Source: Catenulisporales bacterium (lineage in GTDB: Bacteria; Actinomycetota; Actinomycetes; Streptomycetales; Catenulisporaceae). From it: a stretch of DNA of 60,799 nt. The notes below the pieces were generated by a model. It searched no databases. It saw nothing but the letters and a program-made list of their open reading frames with translations, and was not told the origin of the DNA. The stretch covers positions 1 through 60,799 of the forward strand of contig JAEKKI010000148.1 in the NCBI GenBank assembly GCA_019510485.1, written 5' to 3'. Of this stretch, positions 53,658 through 60,799 are shown piece after piece. A program made the translations under genes and the position numbers. Positions within the stretch are counted from its first letter, which is position 1; each line of letters starts with the position of its first letter.

Positions 53658-54155
53658 TCACCGCCGCCTGATTTGCTCCAACCGCGGTAGCAGGCGCAGC
53701 CGTCGCTCGCGGATCGCCTCGGCGTGGTGTGCGATCCAGAAGCAGATCGCGGCCATGGGCAGCTCCACGACCACCGCCAGCAGCAGCGCCTCGGCCAGGG
53801 CGCGGCTGTCGGCGGACGTGGTCGTGTCGAACCAGGCGTCGATCAGCAGCAGGGTGCCGGCCGACGTCGCGGGCAGTTCGACCCGGTCGTTGCGGGTCGG
53901 GCCGCCGGCGGCGGTCCAGCCGACGCGCAGCAGCGTGAAGGCCAACAGCAGGTCGAAGCCCACCCAGGCCAGGCGGTAGTGGCTCGCCTGCGAGCTGCGC
54001 GGCAGCGTGAATGCCAGGTACGCCGTCCACGGCACCACCGCCAGCCCGCCGCTGACGAACACGAACCCGACCCACCCGGCCACCGCGGGTGCGTCGGCAC
54101 TCAGCTCGGCCTGGATCAGGTCCGAGCCGTCATGAGCTTGGAATTGCTCTCCCAT
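53658..54155 (-). CDS. Putative membrane protein with 3-4 hydrophobic segments
   Basis: A 165-residue protein starting MGEQFQAHDGSDLIQAELSA at the ATG 54153-54155. Hydrophobic segments lie near GWVGFVFVSGGLAVVPWTAY, LAWVGFDLLLAFTLLRVGW, AEALLLAVVVELPMAAICFW and the region between. The C-terminus is Arg-rich and probably cytoplasmic. No family was recognised. It lies between the reductase/repeat gene and the ATP-grasp gene, same strand. Confidence 0.6.
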   Translation of the reverse strand: MGEQFQAHDGSDLIQAELSADAPAVAGWVGFVFVSGGLAVVPWTAYLAFTLPRSSQASHYRLAWVGFDLLLAFTLLRVGWTAAGGPTRNDRVELPATSAGTLLLIDAWFDTTTSADSRALAEALLLAVVVELPMAAICFWIAHHAEAIRERRLRLLPRLEQIRRR

Positions 54156-54207
54156 CCCCCGCAGCCCTTGGAATCGGGTGTAATGCGTTGAAACTAGTAT
54201 GGGTCTC

Positions 54208-55041
54208 TCAGAGTTCGTCGTCGATCCGCCGAACGGGTGATCGCAGGAACGTGCGATCACGCGCGCCGACCTCGGTCTCGGGACCGGCCGCGCGCAGCAC
54301 GACGTCCAGGACGCGCTCCGGGTCCGCCGCGTAGTGCCCGGACGCCCACGCCGCATTCGCCTCGATCACCGCGGGAGCGGTCCCACCACGGCCGTCGGCA
54401 TCCGCGATCAGACCCACATCGACCACAACAGCACTCGGCAACGTGTCGACAGCCCCTTGCAGCACATCCTCGGCGAATCCGAGAACCCGCTCCGCCAACT
54501 CATGGCCGTCCAACGGCTCGATGTCCAGGTCACCGTCGATCGCGTACTGCGCGCCGGCCACGACCTCGCCGTCGAGCACGTAGAGCCGGAACTCGACCGT
54601 GAACCGCACCGGATCACTGGCCAGAACCGGCGTGTCGGAATCAACCGCATCCGCACCCGGCAGCTGCGTGCCGTCGCGATACAGCCGCGCCGAAAAGCTC
54701 TTGTCATTGGGCGGCTTCAAAAACGCGGGCTCACGCAACTCCCACGCCTCAGCCATCGTCAGCATCCTGATTCCCCGCCGCACCGCCCACCGCGGCAGCC
54801 GGGTCAGCCAGTCGTCCGGCGGCTCCAGCAACGCCACACCGAGATCCGCCGCGACCGCGTCGGCGAACAGCGGCCCGGCGTACAGGTGCGCCGGCCCGCC
54901 GACCGTGAAGCCGTCCGGCACGCGCCAGCCCGTCAGGTGCTCGGTCAGCAAGCCACGACGGTACGCAGCGACCGCGAGCACGTGCGAAGTGTCGTTGGCG
55001 CGCGGCGAGAAGACCAGCGTGCGCGGCAAGTCGACAGACAT
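54208..55041 (-). CDS. ATP-grasp enzyme, DUF4343/R2K-clade-like
   Basis: A 277-residue protein with the short R2K/DUF4343 plan: a Rossmann-like N-terminus (LVFSPRANDTSHVLAVAAYR; WLTRLPRWAVRRGIRMLTMA), the lysine strand AFLKPPNDKSFSARLY, FTVEFRLYVLDGEVVAGAQY, then metal-binding VVVDVGLIADADG and VIEANAAWASGHY. R2K enzymes are predicted peptide or protein ligases (amide-bond formation through acyl phosphate). The acceptor is unknown. It is divergent from a 57-codon gene and near a beta-helix membrane protein and an AAA+ ATPase. Confidence 0.72.
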   Translation of the reverse strand: MSVDLPRTLVFSPRANDTSHVLAVAAYRRGLLTEHLTGWRVPDGFTVGGPAHLYAGPLFADAVAADLGVALLEPPDDWLTRLPRWAVRRGIRMLTMAEAWELREPAFLKPPNDKSFSARLYRDGTQLPGADAVDSDTPVLASDPVRFTVEFRLYVLDGEVVAGAQYAIDGDLDIEPLDGHELAERVLGFAEDVLQGAVDTLPSAVVVDVGLIADADGRGGTAPAVIEANAAWASGHYAADPERVLDVVLRAAGPETEVGARDRTFLRSPVRRIDDEL

Positions 55042-55123
55042 TGCGGACCCCCTTTGTGTTCGCCGAGAGAGTACGCGATCTCCGCGCCGGAACTTCGGTC
55101 TTTATGGCAGCCGTTGGCCGGTC

Positions 55124-55297
55124 ATGACGGTGAAACAGCGAGTCAAACGGGTCCTGCGCAGCCGCAAGGCGCGGAAAATCCTGAAGGAGCCGGGCGGCCC
55201 GGACGGGCTCTCTGGTCCCGACGGTGGCGTGCGCGAACCACGACGGCCCAAAGGATCGCCGCCCCAGGACTCGATCCACCTCGTGGAGCCCAAATAG
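55124..55297 (+). CDS. Small basic protein, hypothetical
   Basis: A 57-residue frame: MTVKQRVKRVLRSRKARKIL, a Gly/Pro/Asp-rich middle (GGPDGLSGPDGG) and PPQDSIHLVEPK. The N-terminal third is a strongly basic helix. It lies 19 bp before the beta-helix membrane protein gene, same strand, and is divergent from the ATP-grasp gene. GCCGGTC rather than a strong ribosome-binding site precedes the ATG. It may be a real small protein, a modification substrate or a chance frame. Confidence 0.4.
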   Translation: MTVKQRVKRVLRSRKARKILKEPGGPDGLSGPDGGVREPRRPKGSPPQDSIHLVEPK

Positions 55298-55316
55298 CGC
55301 GCGGTACAACTGACGC

Positions 55317-57116
55317 ATGCGCCCCGCCGGACTGAGCGACATCGAAAAGCAGGTTCGGAAGGAATTCCTTGAGGGCAGGCGAACCGTCTTCGGCGACCCG
55401 GCCGTCGACGATCCCGCGCAAGGCGCGTCGTGGGGACCCGAGCGAACACTGCAAGCCGCCTTCATCAGGAAGCTGATCGAGGACGCCGGCGAGCGTAGGG
55501 CACCGCTGCGGCTGGTCGGTGCACGCGTGGTCGGAGCGCTGGAGTTGGAGTACCTGGAGCTGGGCTACTCGCTGAGCTTCTCCTACTGCTCCTTCGATGA
55601 TGAGATCGACCTGCACGACACGCGGCTACGCCGACTCAACCTGCGCGGCACGCACCTTTCCGGATTGAACGCCGCGATGGCGCACGTCGACGGCTCAGTC
55701 GTGCTAAGCGGAGCGCACTCCACCGGCCAAATACGGCTGGACAACGCGGTGATCGGTGGCGGCTTGCTGCTTACCGAGGCGGTCATCAGCCATCCCGGTG
55801 GCGTGGCACTGCGGGCCGAACGGGTCCAGGTCACCGGCGACCTCGCGTTATGGGACACGACGATCGAGGGCACGGCAGTGCTGCGCGACGCGCGGGTCGA
55901 CGGCGTCCTGAGCCTGCAACGCGCACGTCTGCGCGCGCCGGGCGCCGAAGCGCTGGACGCGGCACGCCTATACGTCGGCAGCGACGTACTAGCCGACGAA
56001 CTGCACAGCGAAGGCCGTATCCACTTCTCCGGCGCGCAGGTGGCCGGCCTGCTCCGGCTCGCCAAGGCGAAACTGAGCAACCCCGGCACCACCGCCCTGG
56101 ACGCCTACCAGGCCAAGATCGGCGCGGACCTCCAGTGCTACCACGGCTTCGAGGCCGACGGCCTGGTCCGCATCACCGGTGCCCGCATCGAAGGCCACGC
56201 CCGCTTCGACGGCGCGGTGATCCACGGCGACGGCGCCAACGCCCTCGACGCCCGCTACGCCGACATCCGCGGCGCGGCCCGCTGCCGTGAGATGCGCGCC
56301 GCCGGGGCCGTGCGGTTCGCCAACGCCCGGGTCGCGAACGATCTGGACTTCCGCGAAGCGATACTGAACTTCGGCTCTCCCAGCCCCGTTTCCAGCTCCC
56401 GGGCTCCCGGCCCCGTTTCCAACCCCGTCCGCACCAGCCCGAACCTCCTGTTCCTGGGCAACCTCCGCGCCGCCGAACTCACCCTCCGCTTCGCCGCCCC
56501 GCCGCAGGGCGGCATCTACCTCGCGCACGCCCAGGTCGGCGTCCTCAACGACGACCCCGCCGTCTGGCCGCCGAGCCTGTCCCTCGACGGCTTCGCCTAC
56601 GAACGTATCGCCGACCCCGGCGACGTCGCCGTCCGCATCGGCTGGCTGGAGCGGGAGGACGCCGGATACCGCCCCGGGCCATACGAGCAACTCGCGACGG
56701 TGTACCGACGCCAAGGCCTCGACGGCGAAGCGCGGCGCGTTTTGCTGGCCAAGCAACGAGCGCGCCGCCGGAACCTCCCGACCGCGGCACGACCATGGGG
56801 GTTCATCCAGGACGCCGCCGTCGGCTACGGCTACCGGCCCGAGCGCGCGCTCGGCTGGCTGGCGGCGCTGCTGATCACCGGGGCCGTGACGTTCGGACTG
56901 CACCACCCGATCGCCTCCGGGCCGGACCAGGCGCCGCCTTTCAATCCCCTGATTTACACCTTGGACCTGCTGCTGCCCGTCATCAACTTCGGCCAGGGCC
57001 GCGCCTACATCGCCACCGGCGGCTACCAATGGCTCGCGTACCTGCTCACCGCCGCCGGCTGGATCCTCGCCACCACCATCGCCGCCGGCGTCGCGCGGGC
57101 CGTCAACCGCGCCTAG
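55317..57116 (+). CDS. Membrane protein with beta-helix repeat domain
   Basis: A 599-residue protein. Residues about 60-400 consist of successive strands (for example GRIHFSGAQVAGLLRLAKAK, LVRITGARIEGHARFDGAVI and GAVRFANARVANDLDFREAI) repeating every 20 or so residues, indicating a right-handed beta-helix. A helical linker (YEQLATVYRRQGLDGEARRV) leads to two or three C-terminal membrane segments (LGWLAALLITGAVTFG; YLLTAAGWILATTIAAGVA). Relatives are often named membrane-associated oxidoreductase, but no redox motif is visible. A scaffold or channel-gating role is possible. Confidence 0.7.
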   Translation: MRPAGLSDIEKQVRKEFLEGRRTVFGDPAVDDPAQGASWGPERTLQAAFIRKLIEDAGERRAPLRLVGARVVGALELEYLELGYSLSFSYCSFDDEIDLHDTRLRRLNLRGTHLSGLNAAMAHVDGSVVLSGAHSTGQIRLDNAVIGGGLLLTEAVISHPGGVALRAERVQVTGDLALWDTTIEGTAVLRDARVDGVLSLQRARLRAPGAEALDAARLYVGSDVLADELHSEGRIHFSGAQVAGLLRLAKAKLSNPGTTALDAYQAKIGADLQCYHGFEADGLVRITGARIEGHARFDGAVIHGDGANALDARYADIRGAARCREMRAAGAVRFANARVANDLDFREAILNFGSPSPVSSSRAPGPVSNPVRTSPNLLFLGNLRAAELTLRFAAPPQGGIYLAHAQVGVLNDDPAVWPPSLSLDGFAYERIADPGDVAVRIGWLEREDAGYRPGPYEQLATVYRRQGLDGEARRVLLAKQRARRRNLPTAARPWGFIQDAAVGYGYRPERALGWLAALLITGAVTFGLHHPIASGPDQAPPFNPLIYTLDLLLPVINFGQGRAYIATGGYQWLAYLLTAAGWILATTIAAGVARAVNRA

Positions 57117-57206
57117 CCGCGAGGGAACCGCACGAAGAAATCAGCGCCGATCCACTCTTCCGAAACCTCTGGTTCAGGACCCTGATGCGCTGGCATGGTG
57201 GGTGCC

Positions 57207-58721
57207 ATGAGCTCACAGCCGATGCCGTATCGCTCCACCAGCACTGCGAGCACTGCCAGCACCGCCGGCACCTTCAGTGTCCTCGTCGGCGGTTCCCCGC
57301 GGCCGCCGTCCGAAGCCGGAACCGACCCCGCGCCCACCGTCGCTGAGGCCCTCGCCGGCCACCTCGGCCCGGACGCCGCGCTGCTGCCGGTGACCAGCAG
57401 CAACTGGCCCCCGTACGAGCACGTCAACGTGCAGGGCGCCGTCGACCGCTGGCTGGCCCGCCACGGCGCCCCCTACCGCCTGGTCGGCCTGACCGGCTTC
57501 CGGCACCGCATGTTCGGACTGTCAGACCTCTTCCAGGCCGAGACCAGCCAGGGCATGAACCTCGGCGGCGTCCCCGTGACCGAGCAGCCCTCCGGCCCCG
57601 GCGAGCAGACCCGCGCCTGCGTGCAGTGCGGCCTGTACTTCATCGAGGGCGTCGCGGGCCCCGACGACGGCGACCAGACCGAGGATCCCAAGCCCCCGCT
57701 GGTGCTGCTGCTGCGCGGCCTGGAGATGCGCGGCCCGCAGAACGACGTGAGCGTCGAGATCGCCTGCGCCGACCGGGCCCTGGCCCGCGCCGCCCTCGCC
57801 GAGATCCGCCGCCTGGCGGTCGAGCACAGCGTCTACCGCGCCCACGTGCTGGAGTTCGGCGCCGAGATGTTCGGCCCGCACCAATCGCTGCTGAGCTTCC
57901 GCGAGCGCCCCGCGATGCGTCGCGAGGAACTGATCCTGCCCACCGGAATGCTGGAGGGCATCGAGGAGCAGATCCTCGGCGTCAACCGACACCGCGCCAC
58001 ACTCCTGGCGAACGGCCAGCACCTCAAGCGCGGGGTGCTGCTGTTCGGCCCGCCCGGCACCGGCAAGACCCACACTGTCAGGTATCTGATGAGCCGGCTG
58101 CCCGACACCACGGTCGTGGTCCTCACCGGCAACGCCCTGGGCTACATCAAGCAGGCGTGCGAGATCGCCCGGGCACTGGAGCCCGCACTCGTGGTGGTCG
58201 AGGACGTCGATCTGATCGCGCAGGACCGCAGCATGGGCCCGGGCACGAACCCGATGCTGTTCCAGATGCTCAACGAGATGGACGGCCTCGACGGCGACGC
58301 CGACGTGACGTTCGTACTCACGACCAACCGCGTGGACGTGCTGGAACCGGCACTGGCGATGCGCCCCGGCCGCGTAGACCACGCGGTCGAGGTCCCGTTG
58401 CCGGACGCCGAAGGCCGGACGCGCCTGCTCGAGCTCTATCGTGGCGGCCTCGACCTGGACCTGACCAACGCCGACACGGTGATCGAACGAACCGAGGGCG
58501 TCACGGCATCCTTCATCAAGGAACTGATCCGCCGCGCCACCCTGATCGCCGCCGAGCAGGACGGGACTGCCGACAAGGGACTCCGCGTCAGCATGGACCA
58601 CCTGGAGCGGGCACTGGACATCCTCTCCGACTCGCGCCACCAGCTGACCCGCCGCCTGCTCGGAGCGCCGGGCCGGCTTCAGGACGGAGACGTCGCGGGA
58701 ACGAATGGGACGGTGGTCTGA
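57207..58721 (+). CDS. AAA+ ATPase (Cdc48/FtsH-like module)
   Basis: A protein of about 504 residues. The N-terminal 240 residues are unassigned, with a CVQCGLYF motif at about residue 137. A classical AAA module follows: Walker A GPPGTGKTHT, pore-type segment TGNALGYIKQA, Walker B LVVVEDVDLIAQDR, sensor 1 LTTNRVD and the arginine-finger region RPGRVDHAVEVPLP, then the C-terminal lid. It probably unfolds or remodels a protein. The start at 57207 (MSSQPMPYRS) is chosen; 57195 would add four residues. Confidence 0.82.
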   Translation: MSSQPMPYRSTSTASTASTAGTFSVLVGGSPRPPSEAGTDPAPTVAEALAGHLGPDAALLPVTSSNWPPYEHVNVQGAVDRWLARHGAPYRLVGLTGFRHRMFGLSDLFQAETSQGMNLGGVPVTEQPSGPGEQTRACVQCGLYFIEGVAGPDDGDQTEDPKPPLVLLLRGLEMRGPQNDVSVEIACADRALARAALAEIRRLAVEHSVYRAHVLEFGAEMFGPHQSLLSFRERPAMRREELILPTGMLEGIEEQILGVNRHRATLLANGQHLKRGVLLFGPPGTGKTHTVRYLMSRLPDTTVVVLTGNALGYIKQACEIARALEPALVVVEDVDLIAQDRSMGPGTNPMLFQMLNEMDGLDGDADVTFVLTTNRVDVLEPALAMRPGRVDHAVEVPLPDAEGRTRLLELYRGGLDLDLTNADTVIERTEGVTASFIKELIRRATLIAAEQDGTADKGLRVSMDHLERALDILSDSRHQLTRRLLGAPGRLQDGDVAGTNGTVV

Positions 58722-58960
58722 TTGAGGCGGCGTACCCCTGATCGCCTCAACCGCCCCAAATAGGATCTTCACCACTCATCCTCCTGCACCATCACCCCAC
58801 CTCACACCCAGCCAACCATCCGACGAACAACCACCCGACGATCACCCACCCCACCCCCGCCCCCCACCAAACCAAGTGGCGAACCACCCCCCGCCATCCG
58901 CTATTGTTGGTCCGTCGCCCCACGGAGCCGATCCCCATCGGCACCGTGAGACGCACAATT
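58722..58960. other. G-poor, C/A-rich intergenic stretch before tRNA-Tyr
   Basis: From about 58760 to 58890 the plus strand is almost only C, A and T with very few G, unlike anything else in the window. No gene is seen. A TATTGT around 58902 could be the -10 of the tRNA-Tyr promoter, without a clear -35. Confidence 0.5.
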
Positions 58961-59041
58961 GGCGGGTTGCCCGAGCGGCCAATGGGAGCGGACTGTAAAT
59001 CCGTCGCGAAAGCTTCGAAGGTTCGAATCCTTCACCCGCCA
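58961..59041 (+). tRNA. tRNA-Tyr (GTA)
   Basis: An 81-nt class II tRNA. Acceptor GGCGGGT pairs with ACCCGCC, discriminator A. Anticodon GTA lies at 58995-58997, the long variable arm is CGCGAAAGCTTCG, and the T-loop is TTCGAAT. CCA is not encoded. An integrase remnant points toward its 3' end. Confidence 0.97.
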
Positions 59042-59054
59042 CACGCAGGCAAAA

Positions 59055-59089
59055 CAGCCCCTGACCAGGTGAAGTCTGGTCAGGGGCTG
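59055..59089 (+). terminator. tRNA-Tyr terminator
   Basis: A perfect 14-bp stem (CAGCCCCTGACCAG, 7-nt loop, complement) followed by GTTTGTTC lies 13 bp after the tRNA. Confidence 0.8.
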
Positions 59090-59172
59090 GTTTGTTCATA
59101 CTGCCACCGGTGTTCGATCCGTGCCGTTATGGATCACTGTTTCTGTCTAATACGTGTCAAAGTTTCGGCGCG

Positions 59173-59344
59173 CTACGCCGCATCCTCCCCGCCCAACGTG
59201 TCCTCGATCCGCCGCCGGGCGACGTCGTCCTGACCGTCGATGCACTTGGCATAGACCTGCAGGAGCACCTGCACGCTGTGGCCGGCCCACTCGGCGATCT
59301 GGGTCGGCGGGACGCCGGCGTTGAGCCAGGTTGACACGGCGGCA
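59173..59344 (-). pseudogene. Tyrosine recombinase (integrase), C-terminal remnant
   Basis: The minus strand reads AAVSTWLNAGVPPTQIAEWA, then GHSVQVLLQVYAKCIDGQDD and ARRRIEDTLGG before a stop at 59173-59175. This is the C-terminus of actinobacterial phage/AICE integrases, with the GHS box and the catalytic Tyr (QVYAK). The rest is missing because the IS element begins at 59345. The gene points to tRNA-Tyr 130 bp away, a classic integration-site arrangement. Confidence 0.8.
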
Positions 59345-59372
59345 TGAATCGCCCCGGGTTTGGTCCAGGCTC
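59345..59372 (+). repeat. IS left terminal inverted repeat
   Basis: It starts TGAATCGCCCCGGGTTTGG; 25 of 28 positions match the right end. Confidence 0.8.
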
Positions 59373-59399
59373 GATCTTTTTGGAAGGATCGAGTCTGTT

Positions 59400-59726
59400 A
59401 TGACGAAGTCAAAGCCGTATACGCAGGATCTTCGGGACCGGGCTGTGCGCCTGGTGTTGGAGACCGAAGAGCAGTACCCGTCCCGGGACGCGGCGATCAA
59501 GTCGATCGCGGCCAAGCTCGGGATCGGGACCGCCCAGTCGTTGCGCAACTGGGTGCGCCAGGCCGAGGTCGACGCCGGGGCCAGGCCCGGTGTGTCCACC
59601 GATGAGGCGGCCCGGATCAAGGCGTTGGAGCGGGAGAACGCCGAACTGCGCCGCGCCAATGAGATCTTGAAGGCAGCGGCCAGTTTCTTCGCGGCCGAGC
59701 TCGACCGGCCACATCGACGCTCGTGA
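59400..59726 (+). CDS. IS3-family transposase OrfA
   Basis: A 108-residue protein starting MTKSKPYTQDLRDRAVRLVL, with the helix-turn-helix (SIAAKLGIGTAQSLRNWVRQ) and a C-terminal leucine-zipper-like helix (IKALERENAELRRANEILKA). It binds the IS ends. Its last codons overlap orfB by 4 bp (GTGA), so OrfB may be made by coupling or by a -1 frameshift fusion. Confidence 0.9.
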   Translation: MTKSKPYTQDLRDRAVRLVLETEEQYPSRDAAIKSIAAKLGIGTAQSLRNWVRQAEVDAGARPGVSTDEAARIKALERENAELRRANEILKAAASFFAAELDRPHRRS

Positions 59727-60646
59727 GGTTCATCGACGAGCACCGGGACCGCTTCGGCGGCGTCGAGCCGATCTGCACCACGCTCACCGAGCACGGCTGC
59801 CCGATCGACCCCTCCACGTTCTACAAGTTCAAGAAACGCCCGGCCTCGGCCCGCACCGTCCGGGACACCGAGCTGACCGAGCTCATCAAGAAGATCCACG
59901 CCGACAACTACAGCGTCTACGGCGCCCGTAAAATCTGGCGCGAGTTGCACCGCCAAGGCCACCAGGTAGCCCGCTGCACCGTGGAGCGCCTGATGCGCAC
60001 CGCCGGGCTCACCGGGGCGGTGCGCGGCCGCACCATCCGCACCACCATCGCCGACCCCGGCGCCGAACGCGCCCCGGACCTGCTTAAGCGCGAGTTCGTC
60101 GCGGCCGCGCCGAACCGGGTCTGGGTCGCGGACTTCACCTACGTCCTCACCTGGTCCGGGTTCGTCTACGTGGCCTTCGTCGTGGACACCTTCTCCCGGC
60201 GGATCGTCGGCTGGTCGGCCGCGACCAACAAGCGCACCCCACTGGTGCTCTCGGCCCTGGAGATGGGGCTGTGGGCCCGCGACCGGCAAGGAATCGCCGT
60301 GGCCCGCGGCGAGCTGGTACACCACTCCGACGCCGGATCGCAGTACACATCGTTCCGGCTCGCCACACACCTGGCACTGGAAGACATCGCCGGCAGCATC
60401 GGCACCGTCGGCGACGCCTACGACAACGCCCTCATGGAATCGGCCATCGGCCTGTACAAGACCGAACTGATCAAACGCCGCGGACCCTGGCGCACCCTGG
60501 CCGAGGTAGAACTCGCCACCGCCGAGTGGATCGACTGGTACAACAACCGCCGCCTACACGGTGAGATCGGACACATCCCACCCGCCGAATACGAAACAGC
60601 CTTCTACCAAAACCAGCCAACACCCCAGCTCACAACCCAAACCTAG
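59723..60646 (+). CDS. IS3-family transposase OrfB (DDE catalytic)
   Basis: A 307-residue integrase-core protein with N-terminal HTH_21 (LIKKIHADNYSVYGARKIWR) and the DDE residues in WVADFTYV, VHHSDAGSQYTS and DNALMESAIGLYKTEL. It is intact. It starts at GTG 59723 inside the end of orfA; the stop lies at the inner edge of the right terminal repeat. Confidence 0.92.
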   Translation: MRFIDEHRDRFGGVEPICTTLTEHGCPIDPSTFYKFKKRPASARTVRDTELTELIKKIHADNYSVYGARKIWRELHRQGHQVARCTVERLMRTAGLTGAVRGRTIRTTIADPGAERAPDLLKREFVAAAPNRVWVADFTYVLTWSGFVYVAFVVDTFSRRIVGWSAATNKRTPLVLSALEMGLWARDRQGIAVARGELVHHSDAGSQYTSFRLATHLALEDIAGSIGTVGDAYDNALMESAIGLYKTELIKRRGPWRTLAEVELATAEWIDWYNNRRLHGEIGHIPPAEYETAFYQNQPTPQLTTQT

Positions 60647-60673
60647 AGTCTGGACCAAACCCGGAGCGGTTCA
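60646..60673 (-). repeat. IS right terminal inverted repeat
   Basis: The complement starts TGAACCGCTCCGGGTTTGG; it overlaps the orfB stop by one base. Confidence 0.8.
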
Positions 60674-60674
60674 C

Positions 60675-60799
60675 AGCGCGGGACTGCGGCTGTGCACCCA
60701 TTCACCGAACACCACGCAGCGCTGGTGGTACACGCTGCAGACTCTGCCGGCGACGGTCACCGTCCTGGCGGTGACCGTGACCATCTACCTGATCCTGCG
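60675..60799 (+). pseudogene. Truncated gene for a membrane protein (5' end lost at the IS)
   Basis: The frame reads SAGLRLCTHSPNTTQRWWYT then LQTLPATVTVLAVTVTIYLI and runs off the window. Codon third positions are nearly all G or C, and a transmembrane segment is visible. No start codon exists between the IS end and this sequence. The product is unidentified. Confidence 0.45.

Larger units (their letters stand above)
59345..60673 (+). mobile_element. IS3-family insertion sequence
   Basis: A 1,329-bp element bounded by 28-bp terminal inverted repeats matching at 25 positions (59345-59372 and the complement of 60646-60673), both starting TGAA. It carries intact orfA and orfB. No 3-4 bp target duplication is seen: flanks read GGCA and CAGC, sharing only CA. 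Confidence 0.85.

Noticed and set aside
52541-53671. Plus-strand 376-codon frame over the tandem repeats
   Set aside because: Kept only as an alternative in the findings. It lacks a visible ribosome-binding site and any known domain, while the minus frame carries the reductase domain.
59147-60370. Minus-strand frame opposite the transposase
   Set aside because: Antisense to orfB; the real minus-strand signal is only the short integrase end in another frame.

Overview
The window is high-GC DNA from an actinobacterium. Gene content (zinc-ribbon S14 and L33, NusG with a long acidic N-terminus, rpmG-MaoC-MaoC beside tRNA-Thr/Met/Trp and secE-nusG, actinobacterial L33/S14 types) fits Streptomyces/Catenulispora-like lineages. 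The genus cannot be fixed from sequence alone.

Layout. Positions 1-28,600 hold the core transcription-translation block, almost all on the minus strand. Read in transcription order (right to left) it is: tRNA-Trp, secE-nusG, rplK-rplA, rplJ-rplL, rpoB-rpoC, rpsL-rpsG-fusA-tuf, then the S10/spc cluster from rpsJ to rplO, with the first 46 codons of secY at the left edge. Two small islands interrupt it: an orphan Phd-like antitoxin gene between tuf and rpsJ, and a membrane protein plus a stand-alone sigma-region-4-like protein between rpsL and rpoC. Regulatory signals can be read: an 18-bp-spaced promoter for the str operon, a 17-bp-spaced promoter for rpoBC, a terminator-like attenuator in the rplJL leader, a leader motif shared by rpsJ and rpsL, and hairpins between several cistrons.

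Positions 28,800-41,700 keep a conserved actinobacterial neighbourhood (aspartate aminotransferase, murB, two MaoC dehydratase subunits, rpmG, tRNA-Met, tRNA-Thr). About 9 kb of accessory genes sit inside it: a TetR regulator and DHA2 efflux pump sharing 16-bp operators, then an OmpR-type two-component system followed by a GT2-GtrA fusion and a GT39-type membrane glycosyltransferase. The glycosyltransferases probably work as a lipid-linked-sugar donor synthase and a polytopic transferase decorating the cell envelope under control of the two-component system.

Positions 41,700-58,700 are an accessory region: NUDIX hydrolase, shortened SIMPL protein, atypical zinc-ribbon SDR, DUF1801 protein, a large secreted subtilase-fold peptidase whose visible catalytic residues look sedolisin-like, a lipoprotein peptidase, DUF2071 protein, a RibD-type reductase in frame with 153-bp tandem repeats, an R2K-like ATP-grasp enzyme with a divergent 57-codon gene, a beta-helix membrane protein and an AAA+ ATPase.

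Positions 58,960-60,799 hold tRNA-Tyr, the C-terminal remnant of a tyrosine integrase pointing toward it, an intact IS3-family element (59,345-60,673) and a truncated membrane-protein gene. This looks like the scar of an integrated element at tRNA-Tyr, rearranged by the insertion sequence.
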